NCBI GenBank assembly: GCA_003222835.1
Contig: QHXE01000272.1
Span: forward strand, 1 to 6,915
From: Acidobacteriota bacterium
GTDB taxonomy: Bacteria > Acidobacteriota > Blastocatellia > Pyrinomonadales > Pyrinomonadaceae
Direction: 5' to 3'
Length of the DNA: 6,915 nucleotides
The notes under the pieces were generated by a model. It did no database searches, was not told the origin of the DNA, and saw nothing but the letters and a program-made list of their open reading frames with translations. Positions 1 to 5,781 of this stretch are shown here, piece after piece (position 1 is the stretch's first letter; the number at the start of each line of letters is the position of its first letter). Made by a program: the position numbers and the translations under genes.

Positions 1-93
1 ACGCTGATTGATGGCCGCCATAGCGTAGCTCTCACTTCTAATTGCACCCCACCCTTCTTTGCTCTATTGAGTTGATTCAGGATTCTTTCGACC

Positions 94-294
94 TCAGTCA
101 TTGCTCCCACCTTCTAATTCTTCAAGCTCTGCTTTGGTCCTTTCGCGCTCAGCGTAAAGCTTGGCGAGGCGCGAGGGCAACGCTACGTTTTCGGCCTGCG
201 CCGGATCAAAACCACGGGCGCGCATTTCGCGCTCGAATTCCGCATCGAGATCGCGGAGTCTGTCGTGCAATTCATGAACATTCAATTCAGCCAT
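94..294 (-). CDS. Small charged helical (coiled-coil-like) protein, unknown function
   Basis: This 66-residue product matches no named family I recognise. It is rich in Glu, Arg, Leu and Ala. Residues 1-27 and about 40-62 look like two amphipathic helices with leucines and charged residues in heptad-like spacing, separated by a short turn with the motif RGFDPAQAENVALP. There is no signal peptide or membrane segment, so it is probably cytosolic. The codons prefer G or C in third position like the neighbouring genes, which supports real coding. The ATG at 294 is not preceded by a clear Shine-Dalgarno sequence. It is divergent from the DUF1015 gene across an 82-bp gap. The family could be a small adaptor or a chaperone-like helical hairpin, but that is a guess; only the existence of the gene is reasonably supported. 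Confidence 0.6.
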   Translation of the reverse strand: MAELNVHELHDRLRDLDAEFEREMRARGFDPAQAENVALPSRLAKLYAERERTKAELEELEGGSND

Positions 295-365
295 GATGAT
301 CGATCACTCAGTTCGTGCTTTGCAAATCATCTCACCCACAGTTAGTCTTAACCACACCCAATAGT

Positions 366-371
366 TAGGAG
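366..371 (+). promoter_or_regulatory. Ribosome binding site fixing a GTG start for the DUF1015 gene
   Basis: TAGGAG lies 5 nt before the GTG at 377. No ATG is available near the conserved N-terminus (AIIRPFNALRP), so this site decides the non-ATG start. Confidence 0.8.
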
Positions 372-376
372 TACCC

Positions 377-1606
377 GTGGCTATCATTCGTCCTTTCAAT
401 GCCCTTCGTCCGCAAGCCGATCGCGCGGCGCAGGTCGCGGCGGTCCCTTATGATGTTGTGAACACTGAAGAAGCGCGCGCTCTGGCCGCGGGAAATCCAT
501 GGAGCTTTCTGCACGTCTCGCGTTCCGAGATTGATTTGCCCGATGGCACGCCGATCTACAACGATCAAGTGTATGCGAAGGCGCTCGCAAACTTCGAACA
601 GCTCATCAAGGAATGCCCGTTTGAGAATGAAGAGACGCCGAGTCTGTATCTCTATCGTTTGATCATGGGCAACCACGAGCAGATCGGCATCGTCGCCTGC
701 TGTTCCGTCGATGAGTACGACCGTGGCATCATTCGCAAGCACGAGCGCACTCGGCGCGACAAAGAAGACGATCGCACGCGTCACATCATGGTGCTGCGCG
801 CGCAGACGGGCCCGGTGTTTTTAACTTATCGCGGAGCGGCGAGGTTTGACTCTCTGGTTGCCGATGCGCTCGCAAGTAGTCCGCCGCTCTACGACTTTGT
901 GGCGAATGACGACATTCGTCACACCATCTGGCGGGTGCCGAATTACCAGCCACTGGCTGAAGCCTTCGCTGAAGTTCCTTATCTCTACATCGCCGATGGG
1001 CATCACCGTGCCGCCAGCGCCAGCCGCGCAAGCGCCGAGTTGAAGGAGCATGGCTTCGGTTTTATCGGCAATGAAGAATATAACTTTTTCCTCTGCGTTT
1101 TGTTTCCAGATTACCAATTACAAATCCTCCCCTACAACCGCATCGTGCGCGACTTGAATGGTATGTCCCGGGAAGAATTTCTCACGCGTGTGCGCGAGAA
1201 TTTTGCGCTGACAGAAAATGCTTCGCCGTCTCCGAAACAGCGCGGCGAGTGGAGCATGTATCTCAATGATCGGTGGTACGGTCTGGCTCTGCCAAATGAG
1301 GCGGTGCGACCTGAAGGAGTAGTTGATTCGCTTGACGTAAGCATCTTGCAGACCCGTCTGCTCGATCCGATTCTCGGTATCAAAGACGTGCGCACCGATA
1401 AGCGAATCGATTTCGTGGGTGGCATTCGCGGGACCGGTGAACTGGAGAAACTGGTGCACGAAGGAAAAGCCGCCGTCGCGTTCTCGCTTTATCCGACCAC
1501 GATTGATGATTTGTTGCGCGTGTCTGACGCCGGCGAAATCATGCCGCCCAAATCAACCTGGTTCGAGCCGAAGCTGCGGGATGGATTGCTGATTCATCAG
1601 ATTTGA
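377..1606 (+). CDS. DUF1015 / COG4198 family protein
   Basis: This 409-residue protein has the full length and order of motifs of the DUF1015 (PF06245) family. PYDVV is at 24-28, followed by SFLHV at 43-47. KHERT is at 121-125 with an Asp-Arg pair at 132-133. GPVFLTY is at 145-151, DGHHR at 207-211 and LPYNRIV at 251-257. The C-terminus ends in the usual KSTWFEPKLRDGLLIHQI block at 392-409. The biochemical role is not firmly known to me. The DGHHR block resembles the nucleotide/phosphoryl-transfer loop of ParB/Srx-fold proteins, some of which phosphorylate free serine. DUF1015 genes often sit beside serA and serC in Firmicutes, so a serine-related kinase role is plausible but inferred. No serine genes are visible here. 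The protein has no signal peptide and is likely cytosolic. The GTG start is set by a good Shine-Dalgarno. The family assignment is secure; the function is not. Confidence 0.93.
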   Translation: MAIIRPFNALRPQADRAAQVAAVPYDVVNTEEARALAAGNPWSFLHVSRSEIDLPDGTPIYNDQVYAKALANFEQLIKECPFENEETPSLYLYRLIMGNHEQIGIVACCSVDEYDRGIIRKHERTRRDKEDDRTRHIMVLRAQTGPVFLTYRGAARFDSLVADALASSPPLYDFVANDDIRHTIWRVPNYQPLAEAFAEVPYLYIADGHHRAASASRASAELKEHGFGFIGNEEYNFFLCVLFPDYQLQILPYNRIVRDLNGMSREEFLTRVRENFALTENASPSPKQRGEWSMYLNDRWYGLALPNEAVRPEGVVDSLDVSILQTRLLDPILGIKDVRTDKRIDFVGGIRGTGELEKLVHEGKAAVAFSLYPTTIDDLLRVSDAGEIMPPKSTWFEPKLRDGLLIHQI

Positions 1607-1633
1607 TTTGAGGCGAAGTTTCGTTCTTGCCTG

Positions 1634-1660
1634 GCCTTTCGAACGGAGGTTCGTAAAGGC
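1634..1660. repeat. Hairpin downstream of DUF1015, possible terminator
   Basis: GCCTTTCGAAC (1634-1644) pairs with GTTCGTAAAGGC (1649-1660) apart from a one-base bulge, leaving a four-base loop. It starts 27 nt after the DUF1015 stop. There is no T-run of the usual intrinsic type after it, so a terminator role is only possible. Confidence 0.5.
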
Positions 1661-1664
1661 AATT

Positions 1665-1757
1665 CTTCAGCCCGGTGGAAGCCACGAGCCGAGAAATAAG
1701 GAAACCGTTTAAACGGTTCCCCGAAGGCGGTTCAGTCCGACGATCACCGGGCCGAAG
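1665..1757. repeat. Composite palindromic repeat (REP-like), copy 1
   Basis: The element is closed by inverted arms: CTTCAGCCCGGTGG at 1665-1678 and its near-complement at 1744-1757 (12 of 14 positions). Inside is a perfect 16-nt palindrome, AACCGTTTAAACGGTT, at 1703-1718, followed by CCCGAAGGCG. The same CTTCAG core, the same palindrome and the same 38-nt offset recur at 6586-6639 next to a Y1 transposase. It lies between the converging DUF1015 and hemW genes, so it could also serve as a 3'-end structure. The relation to the RAYT is inferred from shared sequence and position. Confidence 0.7.
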
Positions 1758-1784
1758 ACGCGATCTGAATGAGAGACGGAAAAG

Positions 1785-2939
1785 TTACACAAAGGTCGTC
1801 ATCACTTCATTCGACAACAGAACACCTCGGGTTGTTAATCTAATCAATTTCTCGTCCACCTCGATCAATCCAGCATCGCGCAGTCGAACGAGTTCAACTT
1901 CGTATTCATCGCGAAGGTCGTTACCGAAACGCCGTAGATAATTTTGCAGATCGAAGCCTCGCATTAGCCGCAGCCCGAGGAATATTGATTCAGCCCGCGC
2001 CTGCTCGCCACTCAGATCCGTGCGTTCAACCGCGGGCGACTGTTCGTCCTCGATTAACTGAACGTACCTAGCCGCGTCACGCTCGTTGCTCCACCTGCGC
2101 CTCTCGCCGTCGTATGAATGGGCCGAGCAGCCAAAGCCATAGTAGGGTTCGCCGGTCCAGTATTTCGTGTTGTGCCGCGCTGAAAATCCCGGCAGACAAA
2201 AATTCGAAATCTCGTAATGCTCGTAACCGGCGGCGCAGACTGCATCGATCATCACGCGGTACATCTCCGCGGCAAGATCGTCGTCGGGTACCGGCCGCAT
2301 GCCGCGTTTGATTTGATCGGCGAGCGGCGTGCCTTCGTGTACGTCGAGCAGATAGAGTGATAAATGTTCGGGCCGCAGCTTCAAAGCTTCGTCCAGATTT
2401 CGTCGCCAGCCTGCCAAGGTCTGTCCTGGTAAACCCGCGATCAGATCGAAGTTGACATTTTCAAAGCCGGCTTCGCGGAGACGATCGAACGTTGAGTAAA
2501 TTTCGCTCGAAGAATGCGTACGGCCGAGTTGCTTCAGGTCGCGATCGTCGAATGTCTGCGCGCCAAAACTGGCTCGATTGATCCCGCAGCGTCGAAACTC
2601 CTGAAGCTTTCCGTGTTTAGACGCGGTGCTCGCGCCGCCATCTCCCGGATTCAACTCGATTGTCACCTCCGCGCCATTCAGCACCTTGAATCGATCGCGG
2701 ACCGCTTTGAGAATCTGTTCGATTTGCGCCGGCGTAAGTAACGAAGGAGTGCCGCCACCCAAGTAGATCGTATCGACATCGCTCGGCTCCTCAACTTCTC
2801 GCCAAGCGGCGATTTCGCACCCGACTGCGTGAACGTAGCGCGCGGCCAATTCGCTTTCGTACATGCCCGTGGCAAAGTCGCAGTAAGAGCAACGCGAACG
2901 ACAGAATGGAATGTGTAGGTAGATTCCAGCTGGTGTCAT
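1785..2939 (-). CDS. hemW: HemW-type radical SAM protein (heme chaperone, HemN-like)
   Basis: The 384-residue product is a radical SAM enzyme of the HemN/HemW group. The cluster motif CRSRCSYC (Cys 13, 17, 20) follows IYLHIPF, and GGGTP (61-65) is the SAM-binding glycine motif. DLIAGLPGQT and LSLYLLDVHEGTPL follow. The HNTKYW motif (256-261) is the HNxxYW signature of HemW, and GFGCSAHS comes next. The fourth cysteine of true coproporphyrinogen dehydrogenases (CxxxCxxCxC) is absent, so HemW, which binds heme and delivers it to target proteins, is a better call than HemN; annotations often still say coproporphyrinogen III oxidase. I chose the ATG at 2939 because family members begin just before the IYLHIPFC block and because a TATAAT lies immediately upstream. 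A GTG at 2972 in the same frame would add 11 residues and lie upstream of that box. No partner genes of heme metabolism are adjacent. It is probably cytosolic. Confidence 0.93.
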   Translation of the reverse strand: MTPAGIYLHIPFCRSRCSYCDFATGMYESELAARYVHAVGCEIAAWREVEEPSDVDTIYLGGGTPSLLTPAQIEQILKAVRDRFKVLNGAEVTIELNPGDGGASTASKHGKLQEFRRCGINRASFGAQTFDDRDLKQLGRTHSSSEIYSTFDRLREAGFENVNFDLIAGLPGQTLAGWRRNLDEALKLRPEHLSLYLLDVHEGTPLADQIKRGMRPVPDDDLAAEMYRVMIDAVCAAGYEHYEISNFCLPGFSARHNTKYWTGEPYYGFGCSAHSYDGERRRWSNERDAARYVQLIEDEQSPAVERTDLSGEQARAESIFLGLRLMRGFDLQNYLRRFGNDLRDEYEVELVRLRDAGLIEVDEKLIRLTTRGVLLSNEVMTTFV

Positions 2940-2948
2940 CACTTTGAA

Positions 2949-2954
2949 ATTATA
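2949..2954 (-). promoter_or_regulatory. Candidate -10 box (TATAAT) for hemW
   Basis: A perfect TATAAT on the minus strand ends 9 nt before the hemW ATG. The best -35 is weak (TTAGCC with a 19-nt spacer). If used, transcription would begin about at the start codon, giving a leaderless or nearly leaderless mRNA. This agrees with the absence of a Shine-Dalgarno there. Confidence 0.35.
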
Positions 2955-2997
2955 GACGCAGGTGAGGCCCACCGGCTAACGCGCCCTCTCTTCCTTT

Positions 2998-3090
2998 GCG
3001 CCTTTCGATTTTCTTTTCTTTGCGGCTTTGCGTGAAAGTCCAACCTCATGTTTCGCGCAAAGTCGCAAAGAACAAAAAGACGTAAGGCGC
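2998..3090. repeat. 93-bp imperfect inverted repeat (MITE-like palindrome)
   Basis: The 40-nt arms 2998-3037 and 3051-3090 match at 33 of 40 positions around a 13-nt centre. They carry the words CTTTGCG, GCGCC and GCGTGAAA. It fills much of the gap 2940-3307 between hemW and the small hydrophilic gene. The rest of that gap (about 3095-3290) shows no gene, and no promoter I would defend. Open frames crossing the palindrome have unnatural Arg/Ser/Lys-rich translations. Its size and structure resemble small non-autonomous palindromic elements; no target duplication was identified. Confidence 0.7.
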
Positions 3091-3291
3091 GAAGTTGAGT
3101 GTCTCGGAGTAACGAGGGCCGCTGTTCGGCTTCTATGCTCTGTGTATGATTTTGATTTGCTGATTGTGGGTAAGCATGAATGTGGGCCCGTTAATTCAGT
3201 GGTCTTCAACTCCAGTCTTGTGCTGGCATGATGATTGACTAAGGACCGAATGATTCGCAATTTGTCCCGACCAACCCAGAAACAAATTAAT

Positions 3292-3299
3292 GGAGGGAG
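3292..3299 (+). promoter_or_regulatory. Strong ribosome binding site of the small hydrophilic gene
   Basis: GGAGGGAG sits 8 nt before the ATG at 3308. An in-frame ATG at 3290 overlaps this site and is therefore unlikely to be the start. Confidence 0.8.
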
Positions 3300-3307
3300 T
3301 TGAAATC

Positions 3308-3511
3308 ATGGCAGACGAGAGGAAACAGAACAAAGGCTTGAACCAGCAAGGCGGTCATCAGATGCCGGGACGCGGCCAAAAAGAAGAGCAGGCCGCTGGT
3401 AGCAAGCGACGCGACGAGGATACTGGTCGGCAAGGCAGTCAATGGGACGAAATGGGAAGCATTCGCCGGAATCAGGACTATCAGCGTCGCGAGCAAGAGA
3501 CGAGACGCTAA
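3308..3511 (+). CDS. Small very hydrophilic, probably disordered protein (hydrophilin-like)
   Basis: This 67-residue protein contains about 11 Gln, 11 Arg and 9 Gly, plus many Lys, Glu and Asp, and almost no hydrophobic residues. It has one Trp and no Cys. The N-terminal half has Gly-rich words (NKGLNQQGG, PGRGQ) reminiscent of the KGG/GsiB and conidiation-10 type stress proteins, but I cannot find a full KGG repeat, so family membership is not claimed. High Gly content with high hydrophilicity fits the hydrophilin/LEA-like class associated with desiccation or osmotic stress. That role is inferred from composition only. The very strong Shine-Dalgarno argues that it is a real and well-translated gene. 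It stands alone, with an inverted repeat upstream and two downstream, and converges with the dipeptidase gene. It is probably cytosolic. Confidence 0.7.
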   Translation: MADERKQNKGLNQQGGHQMPGRGQKEEQAAGSKRRDEDTGRQGSQWDEMGSIRRNQDYQRREQETRR

Positions 3512-3530
3512 GAGTGGTGCTGTCCACACC

Positions 3531-3577
3531 GAAGGCTCGCGTTTGATCTTCTGAAAGGAAAATCATCGTGAGCCTTC
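3531..3577. terminator. Hairpin after the small hydrophilic gene, possible terminator
   Basis: GAAGGCTCGCG (3531-3541) pairs with CGTGAGCCTTC (3567-3577), with one G-T position and a 25-nt loop, starting 20 nt after the stop codon. It is followed by TTGTCTCC rather than a clean T-run. A 3'-end role fits the position; efficiency cannot be judged. Confidence 0.4.
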
Positions 3578-3614
3578 TTGTCTCCACTCCCAAACTAACG
3601 AGAGAAAAAGAGCT

Positions 3615-3691
3615 GCCACAAAAAAGCACAAAAGGCACAACGGGGAAGGTGATACGCCCAACCTTTTGTGCGTCTTGTGCCTTTTTGTGGC
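3615..3691. repeat. Imperfect inverted repeat between convergent genes
   Basis: The arms 3615-3640 and 3666-3691 match at 23 of 26 positions. Their words are GCCACAAAAA and GCACAA, and a shorter internal pairing AAGGT/ACCTT (3646-3650, 3661-3665) extends the stem. The right arm ends 6 nt before the dipeptidase stop codon. It resembles a dispersed palindromic repeat and may also act as a two-way 3'-end hairpin between the small hydrophilic gene and the dipeptidase gene. Confidence 0.65.
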
Positions 3692-3696
3692 GATGC

Positions 3697-4902
3697 TCAT
3701 TTATTAATTCGTCGGGTGCTGCCAGCGCCGCTAATCGATCGGCTCATCTTGCGCGCAACTAATTCTGCTTTCGCAAACACCCGCAGAAAATTCTCGCCGA
3801 GGATCTTGCGAATGTCCGGTTCGCTGTAGCCGCGCTTTAACAACTCGTAGGTAATGTTCGGCAACATCGAAACATCTCGCGCGCCTTCGGGAAAATCGTT
3901 TGCGCCGTCAAAGTCCGCGCCGAGACCGACATGATCGATGCCCGCGACTTTCGCTATGTGTTCGATATGATCGATCAGTTTCGAGAGTGGCAACGGCGGC
4001 AGAGGGTTCACGGCTTCCAGCTTGTCGCTTTCTTCGGAGAGTCGTTCGGGATTATCGCCGTACTTCGCGGTCAATGCTTCCTGCTGCGCTTTGAGACGCT
4101 GGTCACGTTCGTCGGCTTGCGGCGCGACGGTCTTCTGATCGACGAAGAGACTGTAGAAGTTTACTTGCACGACGCCGCCGTTCTTGGCGATGCGTTTCAG
4201 TAGATCGTCGGGAATGTTTCTCGGCACGTTGCTGAGCGCACGCGCCGATGAATGCGAAGCAAAGATCGGCGCTTTCGAAACGTCGAGTGCGTCGCTCATC
4301 GTTTTGTCGGAAACATGAGAGACATCGACCAGCATTCCCAGCCGATTCATCTCGCGCACGATTTCCTTGCCAAAATCGCTGAGGCCGTTGTGCTTCTTTT
4401 CGCCGCGGCCCGCATCCGCCCAATCGTTCGTGTTGTTCCACGTCAAGGTCATATAACGCACGCCGAGCCGGTAGAACTCGCGCAGCGTCGGCAAAGAATT
4501 TTCAATAGCGTGGCCGCCTTCGATTCCCATCAGACAGGCAATCTTGTTCTGTGCTTTCGCGCGCTGAATGTCGGTTGAGGTAGTCGCAAACATCAGATCG
4601 TTCGGATGCCGCTCAACCGCGCGATAGACAGAATCGATCATGTCGAGCGTGCGGCGCGCCGCCCCGCCATGCGCGACGTACCAGGGCTTGATGTAAAGCG
4701 AAAAGAACTCAGCGGTCATGCCGCCTTTCTTCATGCGCTCGATGCTGGTGCGATACGGCGTCGGCGGATTTCCGCCAAGATCGTAATCGTCATTGGTCAT
4801 CGGCGTGGTCACATCGTTGTGCGTGTCGATGACAATCGCGCGCCGTTGAATCGCCAGGGCTTTCTGCCAGAGCGCTTCGTCGCGAATTGAGCGGCTCGAC
4901 AT
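3697..4902 (-). CDS. Membrane dipeptidase-like protein (peptidase family M19), signal peptide apparently lost
   Basis: This 401-residue protein belongs to the M19 (renal dipeptidase) family of zinc peptidases that cleave dipeptides, including some with D-residues. The metal-site residues are all visible: His28-x-Asp30 in VIDTHND, Glu128 in GIEGG, His196 in VDVSHVSD, His217 in FASHSSA and Asp330 in GLGADFDG. LTWNNTNDWADAG and LGENFLRVF are also typical. Catalysis therefore looks intact. Family members in related bacteria are usually exported, but this frame begins MSSRSIRDEALW with no signal peptide and no good Shine-Dalgarno. Read upstream in the same frame, TAQPAQRK precedes the Met, like the mature part after a signal cleavage site. 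A signal-like start lies in another frame at 4966. The gene may thus be N-terminally frameshifted, or the protein may be cytosolic. The C-terminus stops next to an inverted repeat. Family assignment is secure; the true start is not. Confidence 0.92.
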   Translation of the reverse strand: MSSRSIRDEALWQKALAIQRRAIVIDTHNDVTTPMTNDDYDLGGNPPTPYRTSIERMKKGGMTAEFFSLYIKPWYVAHGGAARRTLDMIDSVYRAVERHPNDLMFATTSTDIQRAKAQNKIACLMGIEGGHAIENSLPTLREFYRLGVRYMTLTWNNTNDWADAGRGEKKHNGLSDFGKEIVREMNRLGMLVDVSHVSDKTMSDALDVSKAPIFASHSSARALSNVPRNIPDDLLKRIAKNGGVVQVNFYSLFVDQKTVAPQADERDQRLKAQQEALTAKYGDNPERLSEESDKLEAVNPLPPLPLSKLIDHIEHIAKVAGIDHVGLGADFDGANDFPEGARDVSMLPNITYELLKRGYSEPDIRKILGENFLRVFAKAELVARKMSRSISGAGSTRRINK

Positions 4903-4966
4903 CTTTCTTTGCGCCGGTTGAGCAGTCCGTTGCGAGGATTGAGAACAGCAGTCTTCGTGTTTTCAT
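4903..4966 (-). other. Out-of-frame signal-peptide-like start upstream of the dipeptidase (probable relic)
   Basis: An ATG at 4966 encodes MKTRRLLFSILA, a basic n-region followed by a short hydrophobic stretch. It is in the +1 frame relative to the dipeptidase, 64 nt upstream of its ATG. The hydrophobic core is only about seven residues before charged and polar residues begin, while the dipeptidase frame reads TAQPAQRK just before its Met. The two halves together look like a signal peptide broken by a deletion not divisible by three. This is read directly from the sequence; the ancestral arrangement is inferred. Confidence 0.5.
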
Positions 4967-5043
4967 TGCGTAGATTTACCACAAAGGCAGAAATACAGAA
5001 AGCGACTTTATTATGAGTTCGGGCGAACGAGACTAGCTTCGTC

Positions 5044-5127
5044 AGCAGGCGTTAGAGTACCGACTTCAGTCGGGTCTTTATCAACTCAAGGAAAAGCCCA
5101 ACTAAAGTTGGTACTCTAACGCCTGCT
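5044..5127. repeat. BIME-like double hairpin (two inverted REP-type units)
   Basis: The outer 18-nt arms AGCAGGCGTTAGAGTACC (5044-5061) and the complement at 5110-5127 are identical. Each half also folds on its own: CCGACT-TC-AGTCGG (5060-5073) and CCAACT-AA-AGTTGG (5098-5111). The two halves differ mainly by C/T or G/A changes that keep pairing. The left half contains CTTCAGTCGGGT, close to the core at 1665 and 6586. It starts 3 nt beyond the stop of the YdjM-family gene and may form its 3' end. Confidence 0.75.
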
Positions 5128-5130
5128 TTT

Positions 5131-5673
5131 TCATCTTTTGAAGATTGTCACGAAGAGTTGAGATGCGGCCACAATAACCGCCGACGGAATCCAGATCCAC
5201 TTGATCTCGCTCCAGAGCACTGTGAGTCCGCGCGCGCTGAAAAACTCGTCAAGCGCAAGCGGCGAAACCTCGATGGGCCGCCACCCGAAGAAGTAACGAG
5301 CATTTGAAAAAGGAGCAAAGAACGCCACACCCAAACCGCCATTCGTCATCGCATCGAGTAATCCATGCGAAGCAGTTACAATAAAGAAATATACTGACAA
5401 GAACACCCAAGTCGTTAGAGATTCGGGCGTGGTGTGTAACGTGAACCACGCTGCCAGTAACCCAACAACCAGCGCGAACGACAACGAATGCGTCAACCCT
5501 CTATGGCCAAGCATGTCGCTATAGCGAATTCCAAACGCGAAACCGACGACATCAATATCGGGAAGCATCGCGCAGAGGATCGACAGAATCCAGAAGCGCG
5601 CCGGCGTGCGCTCAGCCAGGAACACTTTACCGATTGCTACCGCCGCCACTCCGTGTGAAATGATGGTTGGCAT
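5131..5673 (-). CDS. YdjM-family membrane-bound metal-dependent hydrolase-like protein
   Basis: This 180-residue product matches the YdjM/LexA-regulated inner-membrane family (PF04307), usually labelled metal-dependent hydrolase although the substrate is unknown. Conserved polar residues are in place: His7 in ISHG, LPDIDV (Asp39, Asp41), HRGLTHS (His57, Arg58, His62), ASHGLLDAMTNGG (His103, Asp107, Asn111) and FFAPFSNARYFFGWRPI at 118-134. These sit between hydrophobic segments at about 28-48, 64-80, 88-104 and 160-177, so the protein should be in the cytoplasmic membrane. Length is normal for the family. The ATG at 5673 is preceded by GGTGA at a reasonable distance. The gene is divergent from the response regulator, with a shared control region. 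I see no LexA-box candidate that I trust. The family call is firm; the reaction is unknown. Confidence 0.88.
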   Translation of the reverse strand: MPTIISHGVAAVAIGKVFLAERTPARFWILSILCAMLPDIDVVGFAFGIRYSDMLGHRGLTHSLSFALVVGLLAAWFTLHTTPESLTTWVFLSVYFFIVTASHGLLDAMTNGGLGVAFFAPFSNARYFFGWRPIEVSPLALDEFFSARGLTVLWSEIKWIWIPSAVIVAASQLFVTIFKR

Positions 5674-5708
5674 TTAATTCACCATTCCCTGGATTCCGTT
5701 CGGCGGTA

Positions 5709-5736
5709 ATCATACCGTGCGAATTGCACAATGCAA
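5709..5736 (-). promoter_or_regulatory. Candidate promoter of the YdjM-family gene
   Basis: On the minus strand TTGCAT (5736-5731) and TATGAT (5714-5709) are 16 nt apart. The -10 matches the consensus at 5 of 6 positions, the -35 at 3 of 6. The leader would be about 28 nt and would include GGTGA before the ATG. Confidence 0.4.
5724..5736. promoter_or_regulatory. Operator-like palindrome in a divergent control region
   Basis: TTGCA-CAA-TGCAA is a perfect 5-bp dyad. It overlaps the candidate -35 of the YdjM-family gene and lies just upstream of the response regulator promoter region. Such a dyad could bind a dimeric regulator, possibly the LuxR-type regulator encoded next to it. A 5-bp dyad can also arise by chance. 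Confidence 0.3.
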
Positions 5737-5775
5737 CTGTGGCGAGCCACACTTACTGTGCCATCCTCTTTCGAG

Positions 5776-5781
5776 TATCAT
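5776..5781 (+). promoter_or_regulatory. Candidate -10 box (TATCAT) for the response regulator gene
   Basis: TATCAT matches the -10 consensus at 5 of 6 positions and ends 10 nt before the ATG at 5792. No good -35 is present (TTACTG at 17 nt is poor). With no Shine-Dalgarno before the ATG, a nearly leaderless mRNA is possible. Confidence 0.3.

Noticed and set aside
1..21. Possible start of another minus-strand gene (ATG at 21, MAAINQR)
   Set aside because: Only seven codons are inside the window and the ribosome binding site is doubtful, so it cannot be supported.
320..348. TTGCAA-N17-TAGTCT as promoter of DUF1015
   Set aside because: The -10 matches at only three positions; no better pair was seen in this gap.
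1675..1941. Plus-strand open frame after DUF1015
   Set aside because: It begins in the composite repeat and overlaps hemW in antisense; Arg/Ser-rich translation is typical of a shadow frame.
3223..3239. Sigma-54-like promoter (CTGGCATG...TTGAC) before the small hydrophilic gene
   Set aside because: The GG and the TTG are correctly spaced, but the -12 GC is GA and the -24 element is imperfect; too weak to annotate.
2976..3260. 94-codon minus-strand open frame
   Set aside because: It runs through the inverted repeat 2998-3090 and its translation is a Ser/Arg/Lys-rich string with no family likeness.
3568..3762. 64-codon plus-strand open frame with GTG start and an AAAGGA upstream
   Set aside because: It reads through the palindrome 3615-3691 and into the dipeptidase gene on the other strand; the translation looks non-coding.
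3900..4890. Several plus-strand open frames opposite the dipeptidase
   Set aside because: The opposite strand carries an intact M19 protein with all metal ligands; these are antisense shadows.
4979..5003. ACCACAAAGGCAG...CAGAAAG resembling one arm of a dispersed palindromic repeat
   Set aside because: No second arm was found nearby; a single short match is not enough.
5050..5075. tRNA-like look of GTTAGAGTACCGACTTCAGTCGG
   Set aside because: The loop is too short for an anticodon loop, there is no T-arm or acceptor stem, and the sequence is half of the inverted repeat.
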